DNA from: Cymbomonas tetramitiformis
Lineage: Eukaryota > Chlorophyta > Pyramimonadophyceae > Pyramimonadales > Pyramimonadaceae
Direction: 5' to 3'
Assembly (NCBI GenBank): GCA_001247695.2
Contig: LGRX02003757.1
Location: 1-45,732, forward strand
Length of the DNA stretch: 45,732 nt
Made by a program: the position numbers and the translations under genes. Shown here in pieces: positions 1-8,056 of this stretch (positions are counted from its first letter, which is position 1; every line of letters starts with the position of its first letter). Under the pieces are notes generated by a model that saw only the letters and a list, made by a program, of their open reading frames with translations, was not told the DNA's origin and made no database searches.

Positions 1-216
1 GGAAGGATGGACTTTGAGGAAGATGAGATCGTGCATTTGTGGGACGTTGAGTCTCCCGCTGAGGAGAACGGAATCCCTCAAGACATGTTTGCTATTGTGA
101 TGGCAAATCTGAAGGGGATCATGGCTTCATGCGGTGGTGGCAGTGGCACTGGTGCCAGTGGCAGTGGTAGTGGCGCTGGTGCCAGTGGCAGTGGAGCTGG
201 TAGTAGTGGGCAGTGA
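1..216 (+). CDS. 3' end of an unidentified gene (partial at window edge)
   Basis: Frame 1 is open from the first base to a TGA at 214-216, so this is probably the last exon of a gene starting left of the window; the ATG at 7 need not be the start. The first ~40 codons are acidic with mixed composition (DEIVHLWDVESPAEENG), and the last ~28 residues are a Gly/Ser/Ala tail (GGGSGTGASGSG and similar). I recognise no family. The low-complexity tail makes the opposite strand look open too, but the non-repetitive N-terminal half supports the plus strand. Without the upstream exons no function can be given. Confidence 0.4.
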   Translation, partial: GRMDFEEDEIVHLWDVESPAEENGIPQDMFAIVMANLKGIMASCGGGSGTGASGSGSGAGASGSGAGSSGQ

Positions 217-1324
217 AGGTGCATATTGACGTTGCATATTACAGTGAACACATAGCTTGGAAACACGCAACGAACTTTCGTACTGCCGGTATCCATTCGT
301 TACCGTATTGTATACTTGTACTTTTGAATAATTCTCTGGGTCACGATTGCACCGATATAGCAAAAAAGAAAAAACAAGCAAAACAAAATAATTAAATATA
401 GGTCATATAATAGTGTGAACAAACAAACAAAGTTCATAAATTGAATAATTTTCGTATAATTATCTGTATTCCTCCAGTTAAAACAAACAACTTTAAAATC
501 AATTAAATAATTAAATCTGGGGGACCAACAAACTTAATTAAATAGTTTATTGCGGCTCATTTTCGGAATTAAAATCAATAAAGTAGACACGGTACAGCTG
601 ATAGCGTGGTCAAGCTGTATTAGTGATGCATGCACAATTCACAGTGTTGCAGTCACTCCGTATATAATGTATATGTAGTGTAATGCATGATATGCTGCAT
701 GCACTCATTATATACTGCATGTTGGTGTATACTGCAAATGAAGTATATGTGTACCAGACACACTCCTGATAACTTATACATCTTTATTTCTTTATTTTTC
801 TTTCTTTTCTTTTATCTTCTTTCTTTTCTTTTTATGTTTTCTGCTGTTTTTGGTGTGTAATATTAACTTCACAGTCTTATATTCCACTGTTTTATTTCAT
901 GACAAACACTGGCTGCCTAGCCTAGTATTACAATCACTTTTCCGATATATGTATGGTCTCGAACCTACTACATCATATCCTTATGTATAGTCTAGGCGCC
1001 ATGCCTAATCCTAACATGTAAAACTTGCTTATTCCTTAATTCATTCGATCAACACTAACTGAGGTCCACTTTTCCAAGCTTCCCTTTCAACATGTTGCTC
1101 TCTAACAATCACTATCAGGATTCCTGTATTGACATCTGCCATCGACCAATCATGTGCACATATATGCCTGATTCTGGTACTCCTCCACCAATCATCAGAC
1201 AGATCACGATATTGCCATTGCAGATCTTTTTCTGGAATCCACCAGATCCTCAATATAATTATTGTCATTGCAGATCTTCTCCTGAAATCTGTCTTGCCGT
1301 CAATTATTTCTTCATACAGCTGTG
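217..1324. other. AT-rich intergenic stretch, no gene seen
   Basis: About 1.1 kb dominated by A/T runs, for example poly-pyrimidine TTTCTTT tracts at 785-840 and short TGCATGCA palindromes near 625-720. Only short open frames occur on either strand. It lies between the partial gene at the left edge and the 21-bp array that ends the methyltransferase retrotransposon. It may hold a decayed LTR, but I found no match to the sequence right of 8056. Confidence 0.5.
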
Positions 1325-2055
1325 ACCGGCATGCAACAAGGCCCTTGCAGCATGCAACCACCCGTCACCAGCATGCAACCTGGCATATGTAGCATGCAAC
1401 CTGGTCTCTGTCGCATGCAACCTGGCCTCTGTAGCATGCAACCAGACATCTGTAGCATGCAACCTGGCCTCCGTGGCATGCAGCCTGGCGTATGTAGCAT
1501 GCAACCTGACATCTGTAGCATGCAACCTGGCCTCTGTCGCATGCATGCAACCTGGCCTCTGTGGCATGCAAGCCGACATCTGTCGCATGCAACCTGGCCT
1601 CCGTCTGTCGCATGCAACCTGGCCTCTGTCGCATGCAACCTGGCCTCTGTGGCATGCAACCCGACATCTGTCGCATGTAACCTGGCCTCTGTCGCATGCA
1701 ACCTGGCCTCTGTCGCATGCAACCTGGCCTCTGTGGCATGCAACCCGACATCTGTCGCATGCAACCTGGCCTCTGTGACATGCAACCGGGCCTCTGTAGC
1801 ATGCAACCCGACATCTGTAGCATGCAACCTGGCCTCCGTGGCATGCAACCTGGCCTCTGTAGCATGCAACCGGGCATCTGTAGCATGCAACCTGGCATCC
1901 GTGGCATGCAACTGCAACCGGGCATCTGTAGCATGCAACCAGGCATCTGTGGCATGCAACCAGGCATACGCAGCATGCAACCAGGCATCTGTATCATGCA
2001 ACCACTCGTCGGCAGCATGCAACCAGATCTCTGTAGCATGCAACCCCTCTGCTCG
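1325..2055. repeat. 21-bp GCATGC tandem array 1 (about 35 units)
   Basis: Degenerate 21-bp repeats with plus-strand core AGCATGCAACCTGGCCTCTG. Variable positions are the triplets after GCATGCAAC (CTGGCCT, CCGGCAT, CCGACAT). The palindrome GCATGC recurs every 21 bp, with a few shifted or shortened units near 1540-1600. The period is divisible by three and stop codons are rare, so several frames on both strands stay open through the array. On the retrotransposon's coding strand it would read as heptads of the type LHATEAR. It begins about 30 bp beyond the stop of the methyltransferase polyprotein and so belongs to that element's 3' region or next to it. Confidence 0.9.
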
Positions 2056-2081
2056 TACCTCCCGGTACAACTCCTCCCCCC

Positions 2082-5000
2082 TCAAGAGCGGCCTATCTCC
2101 CGATGCCGCTCCCGGTGTCTTCGGGTATCAAGCTCCCCGAACCGAAGATGGTGGAAGAGATGACGCAGTAACGGAGCCGGTACGGGGTACACGGCGTGAG
2201 CATCTCGCGCCCCTGGTTGCTGTGAGGACGATGGTCCAAGCTGAGCAGTCTCAGGGTGCCCTCCGGTGGCCCATTTACATGCGCAAGGTGTCCGCGAGGT
2301 GCACCCCAGCAATGGCGTTGGTGGAGGTGAGCTAGTCCAGATACATGTCGGCTTACGATATCGCTCTCCATACTTACAGTAGGTGCAAAAAAGAGGTTGT
2401 GGCCGTTTACGAACCACTGACCGCAACCGCAGTGCATTCGGGTATCTTCCCTCAGGATTTTCAAGAAACCAGTGCTTGGGCTTCAAGTACTCAAAAGCAT
2501 CCAGGGTGCATTTCACACTCTTGTCTGCTCCTTCCAGGTCAGGAGGACCTCCCGTAGTGCGCGCCTGACTGTACTGGGTGCATGGAGGGCTGGCCCAGAT
2601 GACATCAAAGAATCCCGGTGGATACTGAGTGGGGTCCCAGTCCTCCATTGATGCGAGATGGTTGGGTTGCCAACGTGGGTCGTTGTCGAGCATAACCACC
2701 GAGGCAGACGGAAAGCACTTGGCAAACTCCCTTTCCACCGATCCAGTTCCGCTGAACAACACCAAGATTCTCACTGGCCGGGTCTTCCGCTCTTCAAGGT
2801 CGGTGATCACCACTAGCTCTCCATTCCCCAAGGTTTCAACCCGCTCCCACGGCAGACAGAAGTCTTCCGGTGGAGAATCCACTTCCGGAACGTCACATGG
2901 GTGTTCCATTAGCTGGGATAAGGTGACGCCAAGATGAACGGGCTGTCGCTGTTGGCGTTGTCGTCGGTCATGCTCAGTAGACTTCAGCATGTCCGCCTGC
3001 ATGCCTAATCGTCGTGCCTCGAACTCCTTGAGCTGCTGATTTTCCCCGCCTCTGTCCATCTTGTCTCTGGAGCGCCACTGGTCGTGAGCTGCCGAGTAGC
3101 CCGTCCAGCGTACCTTCCATTCCTCCACTGATTTACCCTTGACCATACGTACACGATACGCCAGGAATGTGTCCACGTGAGCTTCCGCTTGCCAATCTAC
3201 CATTACCGGGTCAGGTACGGGCAGTTGTGCTCGAGATGCAAACTCATCCTTGCGGGAGATGTACGGCTTCAGGCGGTGCTGCGCAAACACGTCGTGAATG
3301 CGCCAGTGCGGCGGTAGGGCCAACCGATATGCCACCGGTGCCCCGCGGTCCGCCTCTGCCAGTTCCGCCTGCAAATCGCTGTAGAAGCACTCCACCACGG
3401 TTACAGGTCCATGCCAACGCTTACCGAGCTTTCGGCACAGCGCACGGTCCATCACCTTCTCCGTCAGATGACGAGCTTCGATCCACACCAGATCCCCCAC
3501 TGCGTACTTATGCTGCTTGTGGCGCCGGTCGAACTGCTCCCGCTGGCGCTGCTGGGCCAACTCAAGGCGGCCACGCGCGTCTCGCAACTGCGACGAAAAC
3601 TTCGTAGCCATCTCATGGGCGGTACCCACCCCCCCTTTCCGTCGCGCAGAGCCAGGGAGAGCTGCAGCTTCCAGGAAAAGGTCTAGTTGAGACATCGGGG
3701 ACACCCCGTAGCATAGCTCAAAGGGCGTGAATCCGGTGACGTCACTGCGCGAGTCGTTGATAGCGAACTCCACGTTCGTCATGTAGAGGTCCCAGTCATC
3801 CGGATTGGCACCCACGAACGAGCGCAACATGTCCTCCACCACCCTGTTGGTGTGTTCCGCCTGTCCGTCTGAACGAGGGTTGTATGGAGTGGTAGAAGCC
3901 ACCCGTACTCCCATAAGTCTCATTAGCTCACGCCAGAACGAGTCCTGGAACCTGGGGTCACGGTCGCATACAATCTTCATGGGGGCTCCATGCTGCCTCC
4001 AGACTACGTCGAAGTAGATGCGGGCCACCGTTTGCGCAGAGCTGTCCCCAAAGTTCATGGGCATAAGGTGCACCATTTTGCTCAGCTTGCACGTGAAGGT
4101 GACAAAGGCGTCGTTTCCTTGGGCGGTGAGCGGCAGCCCTGTAACGAAGTCCACGCTCACATCCTGCCAGTTGCGTTGGGGAATAGCGTGCGGATTCAAT
4201 AACCCATCGGGGTAGGATGCCCGGGGACGAACCGCCTGACATGTAGGGCGTGAGGCCACCCATCCTGCCACGTCCTCGGAGGCATTCTTCCACCAGAACC
4301 TGCGGAGAACTCTCTCCAGTGTCTTCTCCCGGCCAGTGTGGCCTGCTGCGGTGGAGTCGTGGGCATCCTTGAAGACTACCTCTCGCAAAGGGGAGTCCTC
4401 GCCGAGAACTAACTGGTACCGTCCTGCGGCTACACGCCATAGCACGTCCCCAACGATACGGAAATCCTTCGTGGCATGGTGCGGGGCCGCAAGGATCTCA
4501 TCCCGCAGCTGCCGAAGAGGGCCGGCACGTGCATACTCATCGTGCAGGGACTCCAGGAATGTGACGTCCGTGGGGAGGCTCGCAGCATCGCGGGTCTCAG
4601 CAGCCTTACCCTGTCGCACTATAGGAGGCGCCACTCGGGGATGCCGTACTCTTGGCAACAGCTGTCGGGTAGGGGGAGCATGTACCACTAGCACGGGCCA
4701 CGGAAGGTCGTGAAGTACACCGTCAGGAGTCTCGAACAGCTGTGTGGGTACTCCTCGTTCGTCATGAGTAGGTATCACTTCCACCAGCCTCATACCAGCC
4801 ATTCTGAAGAGCCGCCTCCATTGAGGCATGCGGGCCTGGATGTCCGGTAGAAGGAACACTGCCGAGGTATGTGCGGGGTCTTGCCGCCATTCGTCCACAT
4901 ACTTACGCAACACCGCCTCGATGGAGATATGACTGCTGGAGTATGGGGGGTTGAACCAGACGTGTTTTCCCCGCCACTGTTGTTGCAGACAATCAGTCCA

Positions 5001-6413
5001 GTAGGCGTCCACTTGGCGGTTTCGTCCACCCAAGTCACAACACGCGTCGACGTCGAAGCTGCCGAACTGTCGTTGGAGGCGCTCAAAGACCTCCTTGCGC
5101 ACCTTCCAGTCCTGTCGATCGGCTGGGGGCTTGGCGGCTCGACTAGACGGCCGAGCTGGCTGCTTAGGCCTTCGGGAATCCGTAGCAGGCCGTGTCGAGG
5201 TTTTCGGCGTGACGGAAGGAGTCGTCGTAGCAATGGGTTGTCGCAGTCGAGCACTACGACGCAATACCGGGGTGGTTCCCGGGGTGCTCGTTTCCTGCCA
5301 ATGCTTTCCAGATTCGGACAAATCAGCGAAGTAGTCGGTGGGAGCTCGCAGCATTAGTTGTGCTTCGGGCAGCGCGTTGCATGTTGCATGCTCAGCTGAG
5401 CGTGTTGCATGCTCAGCTGGGCAGGTTGCATGCGAAGCCGAGCTGGTTGCATGCGAAGTTGAGCTGGTTGCATGCGAAGCTGAGCTGGTTGCATGCTCAG
5501 GCCGGCTGGTTGCATGCTCAGCGAGGTATGCTGCATGCTCAGGCGAGCCGGTTGCATGCTCAGCGGGGCAGGCTGCATGCGAAGCTGAGCTGGTTGCATG
5601 CGAAGCTGAGCTGGTTGCATGCGAATTTGACCTGGTTGCATGCTCAGGCCGGCTAGTTGCATGCTCAGCAAGGCATGCTGCATGCTCAGGCGAGCTGGTT
5701 GCATGCTCAGCTGGGCGTGTTGCATGCTTAGCCGAGCCGGTTGCATGTTCAGGCTGGCCGGTTACACGCTCGGTCGGGCGTGTTGCATGCTCAGCTGGGC
5801 AGGTTGCATGCGAAGCTGAGCTGGTTGCATGGGAAGCTGAGCTGGTTGCATGCAAAGCTGAGCTGGCTGCATGCGAAGCTGAGCTGGTTGCATGCGAAGC
5901 TGAGCTGGTTGCATGCGAAGCACGGCATGTTGCATGCTCAGCCGAGCCAGTTGCATGCCAGGGCACGCTGCCAGCCTGGAGCAGGCTCCCAAGGGCTCGC
6001 TCCGCCACCTGAAGCGTCTCCACGCAATCCATCCATGACTCCATGGTGGCCACCCATCCTGGTACAGGGGGTGGCGTGTGGTCTTCAAAGATCTCCTCGA
6101 CATCCAGCACGGAGAGCGGGTCCTTAGGGAGGTCCGACTCCTTGTCTACAACACCGGCCTCCTTGAGCCCATCCCGCGGGTCCTTGGTCACGTAGTCAGG
6201 TCGGCGGGATAGCGCATCGGGGACCAGAAGGAGGGCTCCCTTGACGTACTCCATTCGTGGGACACCGACTTCCACCAGGTCCATGTACCACCGTGCCTGT
6301 CGTCGGCTAAGCTCTCGTCCCGGGGACATTAGCCATTCCAGGGGGCGATGGTCACCTTGTAACCGGAAGTCGGAGGAGAACAGGTAGTGCCTCCAGCGGT
6401 GGCGGTGGTGCAA
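2082..6413 (-). CDS. pol: Pol, C-terminal part: RNase H end, N6A-MTase, integrase, chromodomain, C5-MTase
   Basis: A 1443-residue open frame with no internal stop; it continues the RT frame after a shift, so its first codon (TTG) is not a real start. Residues 1-70: end of RNase H (WRHYLFSSDFRLQGDHRPLE, PDALSRRPDY). 150-345: heptad repeats of type HATSSAS. 430-580: Dam-type adenine methyltransferase with NPPY. 685-726: zinc region with HD...GHTG, but WVASRPTCQ has Arg where the first Cys of CxxC is expected. 745-905: integrase with Asp in SVDFVTG, Asp in CDRDPRF and Glu in DGQAEHTNR. 1075-1115: chromodomain (VDTFLAYRV, WKVRWTGYSAAHDQW). 1213-1425: C5-cytosine methyltransferase. Expression would be as a Pol polyprotein; no separate start for the methyltransferases is evident. 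Confidence 0.9.
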   Translation of the reverse strand: MHHRHRWRHYLFSSDFRLQGDHRPLEWLMSPGRELSRRQARWYMDLVEVGVPRMEYVKGALLLVPDALSRRPDYVTKDPRDGLKEAGVVDKESDLPKDPLSVLDVEEIFEDHTPPPVPGWVATMESWMDCVETLQVAERALGSLLQAGSVPWHATGSAEHATCRASHATSSASHATSSASHAASSALHATSSASHATSSASHATCPAEHATRPTERVTGQPEHATGSAKHATRPAEHATSSPEHAACLAEHATSRPEHATRSNSHATSSASHATSSASHAACPAEHATGSPEHAAYLAEHATSRPEHATSSASHATSSTSHATSSASHATCPAEHATRSAEHATCNALPEAQLMLRAPTDYFADLSESGKHWQETSTPGTTPVLRRSARLRQPIATTTPSVTPKTSTRPATDSRRPKQPARPSSRAAKPPADRQDWKVRKEVFERLQRQFGSFDVDACCDLGGRNRQVDAYWTDCLQQQWRGKHVWFNPPYSSSHISIEAVLRKYVDEWRQDPAHTSAVFLLPDIQARMPQWRRLFRMAGMRLVEVIPTHDERGVPTQLFETPDGVLHDLPWPVLVVHAPPTRQLLPRVRHPRVAPPIVRQGKAAETRDAASLPTDVTFLESLHDEYARAGPLRQLRDEILAAPHHATKDFRIVGDVLWRVAAGRYQLVLGEDSPLREVVFKDAHDSTAAGHTGREKTLERVLRRFWWKNASEDVAGWVASRPTCQAVRPRASYPDGLLNPHAIPQRNWQDVSVDFVTGLPLTAQGNDAFVTFTCKLSKMVHLMPMNFGDSSAQTVARIYFDVVWRQHGAPMKIVCDRDPRFQDSFWRELMRLMGVRVASTTPYNPRSDGQAEHTNRVVEDMLRSFVGANPDDWDLYMTNVEFAINDSRSDVTGFTPFELCYGVSPMSQLDLFLEAAALPGSARRKGGVGTAHEMATKFSSQLRDARGRLELAQQRQREQFDRRHKQHKYAVGDLVWIEARHLTEKVMDRALCRKLGKRWHGPVTVVECFYSDLQAELAEADRGAPVAYRLALPPHWRIHDVFAQHRLKPYISRKDEFASRAQLPVPDPVMVDWQAEAHVDTFLAYRVRMVKGKSVEEWKVRWTGYSAAHDQWRSRDKMDRGGENQQLKEFEARRLGMQADMLKSTEHDRRQRQQRQPVHLGVTLSQLMEHPCDVPEVDSPPEDFCLPWERVETLGNGELVVITDLEERKTRPVRILVLFSGTGSVEREFAKCFPSASVVMLDNDPRWQPNHLASMEDWDPTQYPPGFFDVIWASPPCTQYSQARTTGGPPDLEGADKSVKCTLDAFEYLKPKHWFLENPEGRYPNALRLRSVVRKRPQPLFCTYCKYGERYRKPTCIWTSSPPPTPLLGCTSRTPCACKWATGGHPETAQLGPSSSQQPGARDAHAVYPVPAPLLRHLFHHLRFGELDTRRHRERHREIGRS
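2141..2777 (-). other. Domain: C5-cytosine DNA methyltransferase
   Basis: Residues about 1213-1425 of the C-terminal Pol frame. Motif I is VRILVLFSGTGSVEREF (SAM binding). An acidic turn follows (MLDNDP), then motif IV ASPPCTQYSQ with the catalytic Cys, motif VI WFLENPEGR, motif VIII-like TYCKYGERYRKPT, and a C-terminal HPETAQLG...YPVPAPLLRHLF resembling motifs IX-X. The target recognition region is short, as in phage and bacterial C5 enzymes, rather than like the long eukaryotic DNMT1/CMT/DRM proteins. That suggests capture from a phage or bacterium (inference). It is the last domain before the stop at 2082-2084, following the chromodomain. Confidence 0.85.
4676..5126 (-). other. Domain: phage Dam-type N6-adenine DNA methyltransferase
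   Basis: Residues 430-580 of the C-terminal Pol frame. They resemble the phage N6-adenine methyltransferase family (Pfam Dam, PF05869): an N-terminal helix with FERLQRQFGSFDVDACCD, then KHVWFNPPYSSSHISI carrying the catalytic NPPY, then a strand ending in VFLLP, and a C-terminal R/P-rich strand (GVPTQLFETPDG, WPVLVVHAP). In this family NPPY binds the flipped adenine and the domain modifies the N6 amino group using S-adenosylmethionine. All key positions I can see are intact. It sits between RNase H and integrase, where plant chromoviruses have nothing. Substrate site unknown; a structural role is the alternative. Confidence 0.8.
5372..5962 (-). repeat. 21-bp GCATGC tandem array 2, inside the pol ORF (about 28 units)
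   Basis: Plus-strand unit about GAGCTGGTTGCATGCGAAGCT with variants (GCTCAGGCC, GCTCAGCGA). On the coding strand it encodes heptads such as HATSSAS, HATCPAE and HATRSAE, giving a Ser/Ala/His/Thr-rich linker of ~195 residues between RNase H and the N6A-methyltransferase. Imperfect units and a second-order pattern (blocks of CGAAGCTGAGCT units alternating with GCTCAG units) show expansion by repeat-block duplication. No unit breaks the frame. It shares the GCATGC core and period with array 1, but the extended core GCATGCAACC lies in the opposite orientation. Confidence 0.9.
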
Positions 6414-8056
6414 TGGTGCAACGCACAGAGCTCCCTTTCGCCGGTGTGGTAATTCTGCTCCGCTGCAGAAAACTGCCGACTATCGTAGGCGATCACCCTC
6501 ATACCGTCCCCCGTATCTTGCATGAGTACGCCTCCCAAGGCAACTCCGCTTGCGTCCGTTTGTACCAAAAACGGCGCTGACCCATCCGCGGCTGCCTTCA
6601 TGTCGGGCAATGCCAATACTGGGGCTGAGGAGAGAGCGGTCTTCAGCTCGGCGAAGGCCCATTGTTGGAGTTCTCCCCACTGCCACGGTACGTCGGTCTT
6701 GGTGAGCGAGGTCAAGGGTTGGGCAATCTCCGAGAACCGGTGCACAAACCGGCGGTAGTACCCCGCTAGTCCAAGGAACTGTCTGACGTGGGTTACCGTC
6801 TCCAGCTTCGGCCAGTCCTTGATGGAGGACACCTTGTCGTGCTGAGGTTGGCATCCTTCGGCGGATAGAGTGTGGCCCAAGAACCGTAGAGACTCCTTCA
6901 GCATCTGCGCCTTGGATGCCTTCAGGTATACTTCTTTTTCTCGACAAGTGTCCAAGAACTGACGTACGTGGTCGTAATGTTCTTCCACCGTGCGTGAGAA
7001 GACCACCACATCGTCGATAAAAATCCGTACAAAGGGGAGATGACCGAGTGCACGCTGCATTCGCCGCTGATACTGAGATGGAGAGTTCTGCAGGCCCTGG
7101 GGCATCACCAACCATTCGTAGGCCCCCATCTGGGTGGTGAACGCGGTCTTCTCCACGTCCTCCTCGGCCATTGGCACTTGCCAGAATCCGTCCACCGCGT
7201 CAAAGGAAGAGAAGAACGCTGCCCCTTGCATCTCGTCAAACATCAGTTGGATGTCCGGTAGTGGATACCGGTCCCGCACCGTCTGCTGATTCAATTGTCG
7301 ATAATCCACCACCAGACGCAATGTCTTCGGATCACCAGGCTTGGGTACCATCAGACATGGGGCCGCGTACGGACTTGACGACGGCCGGATGTAACCCTTC
7401 TTCATGAGCTGCTCGATGCGTTCACGTAACTGGCGTAGCTCTTCAGCGGTCATCTTGTATGGTCGCCTACATGGTGGTCCACCCTCCGCGTCCGGCTTGC
7501 GATCGATGCGGGCCTTGTCCTCCTCAGTACGACGCAATTTGGAGGCCTCCGGTAGAGCTGCACACAGGGTATCTAGATACTTCTCAAAGAAGGCCTCAAA
7601 ACGCTGCTTCCACGTGCTGCTTACCGGTGCATCTCGAGTATCTTGACGGGGTCTTTCCTTCTCCACGGGTGTGTGAGGTGGCGGTACTTCAGCAGCGGTA
7701 GCCGCAAAGGCTGACTCATGGTCGTCCCCGCGCGCGGCCATCATGAGCCACTGAGGTTGTGACTCTTCATCCCCGGTCAGGCGCCTGGTCTCGGCGTGAG
7801 TGAGGTGCTGCTTCAGCTGCGCTGCCGTCAAGAATACCTCATCGATAAGCCCCGCGCCTTGGGCCTTGCCCTGACCCATCCCCGGACTACAGCCCGCGAG
7901 TGTCACCCGTTGCTGTCGAAAAGTGGTAAACATATTGCTTTTGATGTTATAGAAGTGTATGCAAGGTGTAGGTTGAGCAGGTGGCTCAAATTTGAAAATA
8001 GAAGCAGGCATCTGAATCAGCGCCTGGAACCCTAACCCTGCTCGTAAATCTGACAT
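6329..8056 (-). CDS. pol: Pol, N-terminal part: reverse transcriptase and start of RNase H
   Basis: A 575-codon frame starting at ATG 8056. Residues 1-150 are an unrecognised leader without a protease motif. RT spans about 195-395: LVVDYRQLN near 248-256, the first catalytic Asp in SSFDAVDGFWQ (about 284-294) and the FIDD box at 346-349. The connection shows FLGLAGYYRRFV near 427-438. RNase H begins near 470 with FLVQTDASGVALGGVLMQ, and ELCALHH follows at 542-548. After about residue 548 the frame becomes meaningless while the correct continuation appears in the next frame from about 6413. The break lies in a CACC/CGCC-rich stretch at about 6400-6420. It may be a real indel, a sequencing error or a recoding site. 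The RT catalytic residues are all present. Confidence 0.9.
   Translation of the reverse strand: MSDLRAGLGFQALIQMPASIFKFEPPAQPTPCIHFYNIKSNMFTTFRQQRVTLAGCSPGMGQGKAQGAGLIDEVFLTAAQLKQHLTHAETRRLTGDEESQPQWLMMAARGDDHESAFAATAAEVPPPHTPVEKERPRQDTRDAPVSSTWKQRFEAFFEKYLDTLCAALPEASKLRRTEEDKARIDRKPDAEGGPPCRRPYKMTAEELRQLRERIEQLMKKGYIRPSSSPYAAPCLMVPKPGDPKTLRLVVDYRQLNQQTVRDRYPLPDIQLMFDEMQGAAFFSSFDAVDGFWQVPMAEEDVEKTAFTTQMGAYEWLVMPQGLQNSPSQYQRRMQRALGHLPFVRIFIDDVVVFSRTVEEHYDHVRQFLDTCREKEVYLKASKAQMLKESLRFLGHTLSAEGCQPQHDKVSSIKDWPKLETVTHVRQFLGLAGYYRRFVHRFSEIAQPLTSLTKTDVPWQWGELQQWAFAELKTALSSAPVLALPDMKAAADGSAPFLVQTDASGVALGGVLMQDTGDGMRVIAYDSRQFSAAEQNYHTGERELCALHHCTTATAGGTTCSPPTSGYKVTIAPWNG

Larger units (their letters stand above)
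2082..8056 (-). mobile_element. Ty3/gypsy chromovirus carrying two DNA methyltransferases (5'-truncated)
   Basis: Reading from 8056 down, the order is reverse transcriptase, RNase H, heptad-repeat linker, Dam-type N6-adenine methyltransferase, H2C2 zinc region, DDE integrase, chromodomain, C5-cytosine methyltransferase. RT-RNase H-integrase-chromodomain is the Ty3/gypsy (chromovirus) order. I see no gag, no aspartic protease DTG/DSG motif, no primer-binding site and no LTRs, so the copy seems truncated at its 5' end or the missing genes are elsewhere. One frameshift separates the RT part from the rest. C5 methyltransferases in retrotransposons are known from dinoflagellates and charophyte algae; adding an N6-adenine domain in the same polyprotein is the unusual part. 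Confidence 0.9.

Noticed and set aside
1325..2055. CRISPR-like array appearance of the 21-bp repeats
   Set aside because: Repeats are directly adjacent with no unique spacers, and the genome is eukaryotic. The same holds for the 31-bp array at 17371-17640.
1322..2335. Long plus-strand open frame (337 codons) through array 1
   Set aside because: It follows the 21-bp repeat, which stays open in several frames on both strands, and then runs antisense to the C5-methyltransferase domain.
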